Below, piece by piece: positions 1-7,130 of a DNA stretch of 64,000 nucleotides (within the stretch, counting starts at the first letter, position 1; each line of letters starts with the position of its first letter). A program made the position numbers and the translations under genes. Under the pieces are notes generated by a model that was not told where the DNA came from, did no database searches, and saw only the letters and a list, made by a program, of their open reading frames with translations. This DNA is from Cryobacterium suzukii (lineage in GTDB: Bacteria; Actinomycetota; Actinomycetes; Actinomycetales; Microbacteriaceae), in contig NZ_SOHJ01000009.1 in assembly GCF_004403185.1 (NCBI RefSeq), forward strand, positions 150,612 through 214,611, in the 5' to 3' direction.

Positions 1-119
1 ACCAGAACTTCCCGTTCGGCGGCGCGAGCATTCTCATCATCGTCGGCGTGGGGCTCGAGACGGTCAAGCAGATCGACTCACAACTGCAACAGCGACACTA
101 TGAGGGGCTTCTCAAATGA
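1..119 (+). CDS. secY: SecY preprotein translocase subunit, C-terminal end (partial)
   Basis: The first bases continue an open frame that ends at TGA 117-119. The 38 residues read [20 protein letters not shown] and then a charged tail ending HYEGLLK. This matches the last transmembrane helix and short cytosolic tail of SecY, the channel subunit of the Sec translocase in the plasma membrane. The gene begins before the window. Its stop overlaps the adk start in an ATGA, so the two are almost certainly co-transcribed and translationally coupled. The secY-adk-map-infA order is the usual actinobacterial arrangement and supports the call. Confidence 0.9.
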   Translation, partial: QNFPFGGASILIIVGVGLETVKQIDSQLQQRHYEGLLK

Positions 120-712
120 CGCGCTTACTGTTGATCGGCCCACCCGGTGCGGGCAAGGGTACCCAGGCCGAGCGCCTTGCTCTCGCTTTTGCTATTCCTG
201 CAATTTCCACCGGGGACATCTTTCGATACAACGTGACCAACGAGACCCCGCTCGGACTCGAGGTCAAGTCGTACATGGATGCTGGCGCCTACGTGCCGGA
301 TACCCTCACCAACGCGATCGTCGCAGACCGACTGAAAGAAGCGGATGCCGCGAGCGGCTTTCTGCTCGACGGGTACCCGCGCACGACCGATCAGGTCGCT
401 GAGCTCGACCGTCTTCTCGTTGCTGAGGGCACGCAGTTGGATGTCGTCGTGCTGATCACGGCCGACACCGACGAAGTTGTCGCCCGGCTGCTCAAGCGTG
501 CCGCCGAGCAAGGCCGCGCCGACGACACGGCCGACGTCATCCGCCACCGCCTGGACGTCTACGCCGAGCAGACCGCTCCGTTGATTGATGTCTACAGCGC
601 CCGCGGCCTCGTCGTCACGATCGACGGACTCGGCGCCGTTGAGGTCGTCACAGACCGCATTCTCACCGCGCTGGCCGAACGTGGTCTGCGCGCCAGCCCT
701 ACCACGCTCTAA
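116..712 (+). CDS. adk: Adenylate kinase
   Basis: Cytosolic enzyme interconverting ATP + AMP and 2 ADP. The 198-residue product has the P-loop GPPGAGKGT at residues 8-16, the AMP-binding STGDIFR at 31-37 and the family signature FLLDGYPRT at 82-90 with its conserved Asp and Arg. The LID is short and has no Cys-rich zinc finger, so this is the short form typical of actinobacteria. The ATG is fixed by its four-base overlap with the secY stop; there is no separate promoter. A 104-base gap separates it from map. Confidence 0.97.
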   Translation: MTRLLLIGPPGAGKGTQAERLALAFAIPAISTGDIFRYNVTNETPLGLEVKSYMDAGAYVPDTLTNAIVADRLKEADAASGFLLDGYPRTTDQVAELDRLLVAEGTQLDVVVLITADTDEVVARLLKRAAEQGRADDTADVIRHRLDVYAEQTAPLIDVYSARGLVVTIDGLGAVEVVTDRILTALAERGLRASPTTL

Positions 713-816
713 CCCCGTTCCACCGTTTCGGGCCGGGCCTTGCGGCTCGGCCCATCATCATGTGAACAACCATAAAAATATCGCTCCCCTGTTCGGAGCT
801 AGTTTGTAGGAAATCA

Positions 817-1647
817 GTGAGTCTTCGACGTTCCATCTACAAGAATCCGGCCCAGCTGCGCCTCATGGTGGCACCCGGCCTAGCCACCGCGGCGTCGCTG
901 GCTGCGGCCCGCGCGGCAATGGTTGTCGGGGCGACAACGCTCGACCTTGATGCTGCGGCTGAGGCGGCCATCGTCGCCCTCGGTGGCAAGCCCAACTTCA
1001 AGCTGGAACAGGGATACCACCACACCGTGTGCGCGTCGGTGAACGATGACGTCGTGCACGGCATCCCCTCCGCTCGCCGCCTGGGTGCCGGTGACATCGT
1101 GTCGATCGATAGCGGCGCGATCATCGAGGGTTGGAACGGTGACGCCGCGTTCAGCTTCGTGCTGCCCGACGCGACGCGCCCCGATCTCGTGGCGGAACGC
1201 CAGAAGCTCTCCAACGTGACCGAGCAGTCGCTGTGGCACGGCATCGCGCGCCTGCACACCGCCCGCCACCTCAACGAGGTTGGCGAAGCCATTGAGGACT
1301 ATGTGGAGTCGCAGGGCAGCTACGGCATTCTGACGGATTATGTCGGCCACGGCATCGGCCGGTCCATGCACGAAGATCCGCCCGTGTTCAACTACCGCGT
1401 GCGCCAGAAGGGGCCAGCCGTGAAGCCGGGGCTCGTGGTAGCCATCGAGCCGATGGTCGTGCTCGGGTCGATCGACACCTACACCCGCGAAGACGACTGG
1501 ACCGTCGCGACGAGCGACGGCAAGGCGGCAGCGCACTGGGAACACAGCGTCGCCGTGCACCAGGACGGCATCTGGGTGCTCACTGCCGACGACGGTGGGG
1601 CTGCCGGTCTGGCCCAATTCGGCATCGTGCCCGTTCCGATTCCTTAG
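817..1647 (+). CDS. map: Type I methionine aminopeptidase
   Basis: Removes the initiator methionine from nascent proteins. The 276-residue pita-bread enzyme shows the metal ligands expected of the family: D98 (DIVSIDSG), D109 (NGDAAFSF), H178 (GHGIGRSMHEDPP), E211 (IEPMV) and E242 (WEHSVAV). The substrate-binding His is H81 in VVHGIPS. There is no long N-terminal extension. The GTG start at 817 follows a TAGGAA ribosome binding site at about 806-811. It lies between adk and infA as in other Microbacteriaceae and probably reads through from the secY-adk operon. A recognisable promoter for the next genes begins only after its stop. Confidence 0.95.
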   Translation: MSLRRSIYKNPAQLRLMVAPGLATAASLAAARAAMVVGATTLDLDAAAEAAIVALGGKPNFKLEQGYHHTVCASVNDDVVHGIPSARRLGAGDIVSIDSGAIIEGWNGDAAFSFVLPDATRPDLVAERQKLSNVTEQSLWHGIARLHTARHLNEVGEAIEDYVESQGSYGILTDYVGHGIGRSMHEDPPVFNYRVRQKGPAVKPGLVVAIEPMVVLGSIDTYTREDDWTVATSDGKAAAHWEHSVAVHQDGIWVLTADDGGAAGLAQFGIVPVPIP

Positions 1648-1709
1648 CCGCACCGGAGCAGCGGATGGGTACCGCGACCCGCACGCATCCGGGCGATTAT
1701 AGGACTGAA

Positions 1710-1755
1710 TTGCCAAAAGGCAATCTCATACCATAAGATTGATCCTTGGTGTCTG
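1710..1755 (+). promoter_or_regulatory. Promoter and transcription start region of the infA-rpmJ-rpsM-rpsK genes
   Basis: A -35 like TTGCCA (1710-1715) and a -10 like TAAGAT (1734-1739) are separated by 18 bases. The -35 is part of a small inverted repeat, TTGCC-N4-GGCAA. The bases after the -10, TGATCCTTGGTGTCTG (1740-1755), recur with one change after the -10 box of the rplM promoter at 10127-10142. A five-pair hairpin with a TTTTC loop (CGCCC/GGGCG, 1760-1774) follows in the leader. Start site inferred, not shown. Confidence 0.6.
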
Positions 1756-1830
1756 GTGTCGCCCTTTTCGGGCGTGTCCGTACATCAATCCAGCAATGAC
1801 CAGCAATCAATACAGAGCGACAGTGAGGGT

Positions 1831-2052
1831 ATGGCCAAAAAAGACGGTGTCATCGAAATTGAGGGCGCAGTAGTCGAAGCTCTGCCCAACGCGATGTTTC
1901 GCGTTGAGCTGTCAAACGGCCACCGAGTTCTTGCCCACATCTCGGGCAAGATGCGTCAGCACTACATCCGCATCCTCCCGGAGGACCGCGTGATCGTTGA
2001 GTTGAGTCCTTACGATCTGACCCGTGGCCGGATCGTCTACCGCTACAAGTAA
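1831..2052 (+). CDS. infA: Translation initiation factor IF-1
   Basis: Binds the 30S A site during initiation together with IF-2 and IF-3. The 73-residue product is the expected length and is a single S1-type OB fold ([20 protein letters not shown], then [19 protein letters not shown]). I chose ATG 1831 over an in-frame ATG at 1756 because the family begins at MAKK and the extra 25 residues have no family resemblance. A GAGGG sits very close upstream. It is the first gene of a ribosomal protein operon driven by the promoter around 1710-1739. Confidence 0.97.
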   Translation: MAKKDGVIEIEGAVVEALPNAMFRVELSNGHRVLAHISGKMRQHYIRILPEDRVIVELSPYDLTRGRIVYRYK

Positions 2053-2119
2053 CGGCTGCTGTAAGTAACGGCCCTCGGCATCCCGAGGGTACGAAGACAG
2101 CGAAAAACAAGGAATCACC

Positions 2120-2233
2120 ATGAAGGTCAAGCCCAGCGTCAAAAAGATCTGTGACAAGTGCAAGGTCATCCGCCGTAACGGCAACGTGATGGTCATCTGC
2201 GAGAACCCGCGTCACAAGCAGCGCCAGGGTTAA
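2120..2233 (+). CDS. rpmJ: 50S ribosomal protein L36
   Basis: A 37-residue protein, [20 protein letters not shown] and onward to HKQRQG. It has the four zinc ligands of the zinc-binding L36 form: C11, C14, C27 and H32. It binds 23S rRNA in the large subunit. ATG 2120 follows AAGGA at 2109-2113. It sits between infA and rpsM, its normal place. After it, 157 bases of leader precede rpsM and include a short hairpin ATCGGC/GCCGAT around 2331-2347. Confidence 0.95.
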   Translation: MKVKPSVKKICDKCKVIRRNGNVMVICENPRHKQRQG

Positions 2234-2390
2234 ATCCCGTCGCGACTCGTCGCTTCAAGATTTGCCTGAGTACACGCACTTAAATAAGCACAGTTAGATA
2301 GCAGTTCCGGGAGCCCTGCGGGGTGACACCATCGGCTGGAGGCCGATGTACAGGAGCTGTTACAGACCTCCATCACTAACAGGAGACACA

Positions 2391-2765
2391 ATGGCACGTC
2401 TAGCCGGCGTCGACATCCCGCGCGATAAGCGCGTGGAAGTTGCATTGACTTACATTTACGGTGTTGGCCGTACGAGGGCCCTCAAGACCCTCGCCGACAC
2501 TGGAATCGACGGAAACATCCGCGTCAAGGATTTGAGCGACGACCAGCTCGTCCTTCTCCGCGACTACGTCGAGGGTACCTTCAAGGTTGAGGGTGACCTC
2601 CGCCGTGAGGTTGCCGCTGACATCCGCCGCAAGGTTGAAATTGGCAGCTACGAGGGCATTCGCCACCGCAAGGGCCTGCCCGTTCGCGGTCAGCGCACCA
2701 AGACCAACGCTCGCACCCGCAAGGGCCCGAAGCGCACCGTAGCCGGCAAGAAGAAGGCGCGCTAG
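2391..2765 (+). CDS. rpsM: 30S ribosomal protein S13
   Basis: Head protein of the small subunit that contacts the P-site tRNA and the central bridges to 50S. The 124 residues start [20 protein letters not shown], contain the helix-two-turn-helix [11 protein letters not shown], and end in the lysine/arginine-rich tail that reaches the decoding centre. ATG 2391 is chosen over an upstream in-frame ATG because AGGAG at 2381-2385 is correctly placed and the family starts MARL/MARI. Followed by rpsK after a 45-base spacer. Confidence 0.97.
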   Translation: MARLAGVDIPRDKRVEVALTYIYGVGRTRALKTLADTGIDGNIRVKDLSDDQLVLLRDYVEGTFKVEGDLRREVAADIRRKVEIGSYEGIRHRKGLPVRGQRTKTNARTRKGPKRTVAGKKKAR

Positions 2766-2810
2766 GCCCCGGCCTAGCCCGCTAACGCCTTTAGGATTCA
2801 GGAGAAATTC

Positions 2811-3209
2811 ATGGCACAACCCAAGTCGGCCGTACGGAAGCCGCGTAAGAAAGAAAAGAAGAACATTGCTGTGGGCCAGGCCCACATCAAGAGCACCTTC
2901 AACAACACGATCGTGTCGATCACCGACACGACCGGAGCCGTCATCAGCTGGGCCTCTTCTGGCCAGGTTGGTTTCAAGGGTTCGCGCAAGTCGACCCCCT
3001 TCGCCGCACAGCTGGCCGCCGAGTCGGCCGCCCGCCAGGCGCAGGAACACGGCATGAAGAAGGTTGACGTCTTCGTCAAGGGACCCGGCTCAGGCCGCGA
3101 AACCGCGATCCGTTCACTCCAGGCCGCTGGCCTCGAGGTCGGTTCGATCAACGATGTGACGCCCCAGGCTCACAACGGATGCCGTCCGCCGAAGCGCCGC
3201 CGCGTCTAA
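2811..3209 (+). CDS. rpsK: 30S ribosomal protein S11
   Basis: Platform protein of the small subunit, next to the E site and the anti-Shine-Dalgarno region. The 132 residues contain the typical [19 protein letters not shown] segment, the central [16 protein letters not shown] and the C-terminal [25 protein letters not shown] lies before ATG 2811. In many actinobacteria rpsD follows rpsK; here it does not. A strong hairpin followed by a T-rich run fills the gap to rpoA instead. Confidence 0.97.
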   Translation: MAQPKSAVRKPRKKEKKNIAVGQAHIKSTFNNTIVSITDTTGAVISWASSGQVGFKGSRKSTPFAAQLAAESAARQAQEHGMKKVDVFVKGPGSGRETAIRSLQAAGLEVGSINDVTPQAHNGCRPPKRRRV

Positions 3210-3226
3210 AGCACACGCTGTCATCT

Positions 3227-3272
3227 CGACGGGCTCGGCTGTAGCCGGGCCCGTCGGAACTCTTTTCTTTCA
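3227..3272 (+). terminator. Intrinsic terminator or attenuator between rpsK and rpoA
   Basis: CGACGGGCTCGGCT (3227-3240) pairs with AGCCGGGCCCGTCG (3243-3256) over 14 positions with one G-U wobble, followed by a T-rich stretch (CTCTTTTCTTTC, from about 3260). This may end most transcripts at rpsK or attenuate entry into rpoA-rplQ. Confidence 0.6.
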
Positions 3273-3294
3273 CTTTTCACTCTCTCGTCATTGC

Positions 3295-3316
3295 AAGTGT
3301 CATATAGCGGACACTT
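3295..3316 (+). repeat. Inverted repeat in the rpoA leader
   Basis: AAGTGTC and GACACTT are perfect 7-base arms around an 8-base centre (ATATAGCG), ending 18 bases before the rpoA GTG. It could be a protein-binding site, a small leader hairpin, or enclose a weak -10 (TATAGC). I see no convincing -35 for it. Confidence 0.4.
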
Positions 3317-3334
3317 AGCCGAAAGGAATCAACA

Positions 3335-4324
3335 GTGCTTATTGCACAGCGTCCAACGCTCACCGAAGAGAACATCTCGGAGTTCCGTTCACGGTTCATC
3401 ATTGAGCCGCTCGAACCTGGCTTCGGCTACACCCTCGGCAACTCGCTTCGCCGTACTCTGCTCTCGTCGATCCCGGGCGCTGCTGTAACCAGCATCCGTA
3501 TCGATGGCGTGCTGCACGAGTTCAGCACCGTTCCCGGTGTGAAGGAAGATGTCACCGAGATCATCCTGAACATCAAGGGCCTCGTCGTCTCGAGCGAGCA
3601 CGACGAGCCCATCACCGCTTACCTGCGCAAGCAGGGAGCCGGCCAGGTTACCGCCGCTGACATTTCGGCTCCGGCCGGCGTCGAGGTGCACAACCCGGAA
3701 CTGGTTATCGCAACCCTCAACGACAAGGCGAAGTTCGAACTCGAACTGACCATTGAGCGTGGCCGTGGTTACGTCTCCAGCACCCAGAACCGCAACGAGT
3801 TCTCCGAAGCCGGCCAGATTCCGGTCGACTCGATCTACTCGCCCGTGCTCAAGGTGACCTACCGCGTCGAGGCAACTCGTGCCGGAGAGCGCACTGACTT
3901 CGATCGCCTCGTCGTTGACGTGGAGACCAAGTCGGCTATCTCCCCGCGCGACGCGATCGCATCGTCCGGTCGCACCTTGACCGAGCTGTTCGGTCTGGCC
4001 CGCGAGCTTAACACCGCTGCCGAGGGCATCGAGATCGGCCCCGCGCCGGTTGACGCTGTGCTCTCGACCGAGCTTTCGATTCCGATCGAAGACCTCGACC
4101 TGTCGGTGCGCTCGTACAACTGCCTCAAGCGCGAAGGCATCAACAACGTCAGTGAACTGGTCGCCCTGTCGGAGACCCAGCTGATGAACATCCGCAACTT
4201 CGGGCAGAAGTCGGTTGACGAAGTGAAGGACAAGCTCGTTGAGCTCGGCCTGTCCCTGAAGGATTCGGTTCCCGGATTCGACGGCGCGCACTTCTACAGC
4301 GGCTACGAAGAAGAGACCATCTAA
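3335..4324 (+). CDS. rpoA: DNA-directed RNA polymerase subunit alpha
   Basis: Alpha subunit that nucleates polymerase assembly and contacts promoters and activators. The 329 residues have the dimerising N-terminal domain ([20 protein letters not shown] near the start) to about residue 230, a flexible linker, and the C-terminal helix-hairpin-helix domain ([19 protein letters not shown], then [11 protein letters not shown]). GTG 3335 is preceded by GAAAGGA. It follows the hairpin after rpsK with no rpsD between, and is followed after 50 bases by rplQ, as in other bacteria. Confidence 0.97.
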   Translation: MLIAQRPTLTEENISEFRSRFIIEPLEPGFGYTLGNSLRRTLLSSIPGAAVTSIRIDGVLHEFSTVPGVKEDVTEIILNIKGLVVSSEHDEPITAYLRKQGAGQVTAADISAPAGVEVHNPELVIATLNDKAKFELELTIERGRGYVSSTQNRNEFSEAGQIPVDSIYSPVLKVTYRVEATRAGERTDFDRLVVDVETKSAISPRDAIASSGRTLTELFGLARELNTAAEGIEIGPAPVDAVLSTELSIPIEDLDLSVRSYNCLKREGINNVSELVALSETQLMNIRNFGQKSVDEVKDKLVELGLSLKDSVPGFDGAHFYSGYEEETI

Positions 4325-4374
4325 GGCTCGCGCTTCAACGCTGCCTTTCGATTTTTTGATACTGGAGATTACCA

Positions 4375-4920
4375 ATGCCTAAGCCCACAAAGGGCCCCCG
4401 TCTCGGTGGCGGCCCGGCGCACGAGCGCCTCATGCTTGCGAACCTGGCCGCGGCCCTGTTCACCCACAAGTCGATAAAGACGACCGAGACCCGTGCCAAG
4501 CGCCTGCGTCCGCTCGCCGAGCGCATGGTGCAGTTCGCCAAGCGCGGCGACCTGCACGCCCGTCGTCGCGTTCTCGCGACGATTACAGACAAGACCGTTG
4601 TGCACGAGCTGTTCACTGTCATCGCCCCGCAGGTCAACGAGCGTCAGGGCGGTTACACCCGCATCACGAAGCTCGGTTTCCGCAAGGGCGACAACGCGTC
4701 CATGGTGCAGATGGAGCTCGTTCTCGAGCCCCTGGTTCCCAAGGTCAAGCGCTCCAAGACAGCGACCGTTGCCGCGACCCCCGTCGGGTCCGAAAACGTT
4801 GTTGTCGACGACGTCGTTGCTGACGACGTTGTCGTCGACGAGACCGTCGTAGCTGAAGATGTTGTTGCAGACGACGTTGTTGCCGAAGATGCAGCAGCCG
4901 ACGAGGCCGACACGAAGTAG
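4375..4920 (+). CDS. rplQ: 50S ribosomal protein L17 with an acidic repetitive C-terminal tail
   Basis: Large-subunit protein near the exit tunnel. The first ~120 residues are a normal L17 ([52 protein letters not shown]). The last ~60 residues are an extension of degenerate repeats of V, D, E and A ([21 protein letters not shown]) ending ADTK. L17 is usually 120-200 residues in actinobacteria, and such tails vary between genera, so function is unknown. ATG 4375 is the last start in the ribosomal cluster, and a strong terminator follows 10 bases after the stop. Confidence 0.95.
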   Translation: MPKPTKGPRLGGGPAHERLMLANLAAALFTHKSIKTTETRAKRLRPLAERMVQFAKRGDLHARRRVLATITDKTVVHELFTVIAPQVNERQGGYTRITKLGFRKGDNASMVQMELVLEPLVPKVKRSKTATVAATPVGSENVVVDDVVADDVVVDETVVAEDVVADDVVAEDAAADEADTK

Positions 4921-4930
4921 CACCACCACC

Positions 4931-4966
4931 GAGGGAGGGCCAACGAATGTTGGCCCTCCCTTTTTT
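4931..4966 (+). terminator. Rho-independent terminator of the ribosomal protein/rpoA cluster
   Basis: A perfect 12-base stem, GGGAGGGCCAAC (4933-4944) with GTTGGCCCTCCC (4949-4960), GAAT loop, then TTTTTT. This is one of the clearest terminators in the window. Confidence 0.92.
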
Positions 4967-4995
4967 GTGTATCCGCCCGTCTCGCTTGACGAAGA

Positions 4996-5001
4996 TAGGG
5001 T
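4996..5001 (+). promoter_or_regulatory. -10 box of the first GNAT gene, probably leaderless
   Basis: TAGGGT lies 6 bases before ATG 5008 and there is no Shine-Dalgarno sequence, so the transcript may begin at or next to the start codon. Confidence 0.5.
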
Positions 5002-5007
5002 TGAGAC

Positions 5008-6051
5008 ATGGATCAACGCGAGACTTCGCTGGGTGAGCGCATCGGGATCGCCCCGGCTCCGGTACTTCCGGTGCACCCGGACGTCACGACCTGGCGAGCG
5101 GCCAGCACCGACGACATCGACGGTATTTGGCAGCTGCGCCGCGCCATGGGCGAGGTCGACCACCCCAACTACCTCACGGCCCGCGGCGCGATTACCGCCG
5201 ACTTCGGCTACTCGCATTTTCATCCGGAGCTCGACTCGCTCGTTGGCCTCGACCAGGCCGGCCGCATCATCGCGGTCGGTATGGTCATGTTCCCGCCCCG
5301 ACAGGTGACTCTGGTGCGCTCGATGCCGATCGGCGGGGTGCACCCGTCGTTGCGCGGCCGGGGCATCGGCCGTCAACTGTTGACCTGGCAGCTCGGTCGC
5401 GCCAAGCAGCAGCTCGCTTCGTCGGCCAAGGCCCTGCCCGGTTGGATCCTCACCTATGCCGACGAACGGTCACCGCAGAACGCGGCCCTGTTTGAGCGCG
5501 GGGGTCTGGCCCTCACGCGCTACTTTCTTACCCTCGAACGATCGTTGGATGCCCCGGTGCGCGTCGTCGACGCGGCCGCCGGCATCCGCATTGCCGCCTA
5601 CACCGCCGAGGCCTCGGCCGCGGTGCACGCCGCCCGCGATGACGCCTTCATGGACCACTGGGGCAGCCAGCCGATGAGTGACGAGAACTGGAACGCCTTC
5701 GTCGGCGGACAGTGGTTTCGCCCGGACCTCTCGTTTGTGGCCTACGGTACCGATGAATCCGGCACGGAACAGGTGGTCGGCTTTGTGCTGTCGACCGCGA
5801 ACGAGAATGTCTGGGCCACCCAGGGGTTCACCGGTGGTTACATCGACCTGGTCGGTGTTTTGAGCGGATGGCGAGGCCGCCACATTGCCCAGTCCCTGCT
5901 GGCCGCCCAACTGGCCGCCGGGCAGGCTCTCGGGCATGAGCGGGTGACCCTCGCGGTCGACTCGGCCAGCCCCACCGGGGCTCTCGGCCTCTACACCGGC
6001 ATGGGATTCGTGCCCACGCACCGCAAGATGGCGTACACCCTCACGTTCTAG
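5008..6051 (+). CDS. Double-domain GNAT family N-acetyltransferase (first of a tandem pair)
   Basis: The 347-residue protein contains two GNAT folds. The N-terminal domain shows the acetyl-CoA loop VHPSLRGRGIGRQLLTWQL; the C-terminal one shows VLSGWRGRHIAQSLLAAQLA followed by the typical VDSASPTGALGLYTGMGF ending. Overall architecture resembles mycothiol synthase-type bidomain acetyltransferases, but I cannot assign a substrate. It is clearly paralogous to the next gene (same length, same motifs in the same places), so the pair arose by tandem duplication. It follows the rplQ terminator and has its own -10 box. No membrane segment is visible, so it should be cytosolic. Confidence 0.85.
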   Translation: MDQRETSLGERIGIAPAPVLPVHPDVTTWRAASTDDIDGIWQLRRAMGEVDHPNYLTARGAITADFGYSHFHPELDSLVGLDQAGRIIAVGMVMFPPRQVTLVRSMPIGGVHPSLRGRGIGRQLLTWQLGRAKQQLASSAKALPGWILTYADERSPQNAALFERGGLALTRYFLTLERSLDAPVRVVDAAAGIRIAAYTAEASAAVHAARDDAFMDHWGSQPMSDENWNAFVGGQWFRPDLSFVAYGTDESGTEQVVGFVLSTANENVWATQGFTGGYIDLVGVLSGWRGRHIAQSLLAAQLAAGQALGHERVTLAVDSASPTGALGLYTGMGFVPTHRKMAYTLTF

Positions 6052-6072
6052 ACCGAACCGGTCGCGCGTCAG

Positions 6073-6078
6073 TAGGGT
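6073..6078 (+). promoter_or_regulatory. -10 box of the second GNAT gene, probably leaderless
   Basis: TAGGGT lies 5 bases before ATG 6084 with no ribosome binding site. It is the same hexamer as that before the first paralogue, so the promoter was probably duplicated with the gene. Confidence 0.5.
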
Positions 6079-6083
6079 GGAGC

Positions 6084-7127
6084 ATGATCGATCACTCGAG
6101 GCCCCTCTCTGCGCGTGTCACCGCGCCCGCACAGCTGCCCGCACCCGTCCACGCCGATGTCGCAGTATGGCGCCCGGCAACGGCCGCCGATATCGACGCG
6201 ATCTGGCAGCTCGAAATAGCGATCGGCCGCTCAGATCACCCCAACTACGTTCGTGAGCGCGATGAAGTTAGCGAGGCGTTTACCTTCTCGTTCGTTGACG
6301 TTGACGCCGACACCCTCGTGGGTTTTGACGCTGACGGGCGCCTCGTCGCCCACGGTCTCGTGTTACTCCGACCGGGGCAGGAGACACTGGTGAAATCCAA
6401 CCTCGGCGGCGGGGTACTGCCCGAAATGCGCGGCCGCGGCATCGGTCGCGAGCTGCTGAACTGGCAGATAGCCCGCGGTAAACAGCAACTGGCGACCTCA
6501 GACAAGCTACTGCCCGGCTGGATCACCACGTTCTGTGACGAGCGTGCCCCGCAGAACGTCAGCCTCTATGAACGATTCGACCTCGCATGCACCCGATACT
6601 TTCTCTCGCTCGACCGCATCCTCGCCGAGCCGATTCGTGAATTCGTGCTGGCGGAGGGCATCCGTTTGGCTGGTTATACGCCGGAGTTGTCGAATGCCGT
6701 GCACGCGGCGCGCGACGCGGCATTCATGGACCACTGGTCAAGCCAGCCGATTCCCGACGAAAGTTGGAACGCCTATGTGACCGGCCCCTCTTTCGTCGAC
6801 GAGCTCTCGTTCGTCGCGTTGGGAACGGAACCCGACGGTAGTGAGCACGTCGTCGGCTTCATCATGTCGAGCGTCAACGAACAGGACTGGGCGGCGGCTG
6901 GCTACCGCAGCAGCTATATCGGCCTGGTCGGTGTGCTGAGCGGATGGCGAGGACGACATATCGCGCAGGCCCTGTTGGCCGCGCAGCTGGCCGCCAGCCG
7001 TGCCGTCGGACACGAGCGCGCGACCCTCGACGTGGACTCGGCCAGCCCGACCGGTGCGCTCGGGCTGTACACGGGCATGGGCTTCTTCGCCACCAACCGG
7101 GAGTTGGCTTTCGTGCTCGAGTTCTGA
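6084..7127 (+). CDS. Double-domain GNAT family N-acetyltransferase (second of a tandem pair)
   Basis: Paralogue of the preceding gene, also 347 residues, with matching landmarks: LPEMRGRGIGRELLNWQIARGKQQLA in the first GNAT domain and VLSGWRGRHIAQALLAAQLAA in the second, ending VDSASPTGALGLYTGMGFFA. The two diverge most in the first 60 residues and in the linker between domains. The substrate is unknown. The gap to the first paralogue is only 32 bases, yet a -10 box lies in it, so the copies may be separately expressed. Converges on the acyltransferase gene with almost no spacer. Confidence 0.85.
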   Translation: MIDHSRPLSARVTAPAQLPAPVHADVAVWRPATAADIDAIWQLEIAIGRSDHPNYVRERDEVSEAFTFSFVDVDADTLVGFDADGRLVAHGLVLLRPGQETLVKSNLGGGVLPEMRGRGIGRELLNWQIARGKQQLATSDKLLPGWITTFCDERAPQNVSLYERFDLACTRYFLSLDRILAEPIREFVLAEGIRLAGYTPELSNAVHAARDAAFMDHWSSQPIPDESWNAYVTGPSFVDELSFVALGTEPDGSEHVVGFIMSSVNEQDWAAAGYRSSYIGLVGVLSGWRGRHIAQALLAAQLAASRAVGHERATLDVDSASPTGALGLYTGMGFFATNRELAFVLEF

Positions 7128-7130
7128 TTC

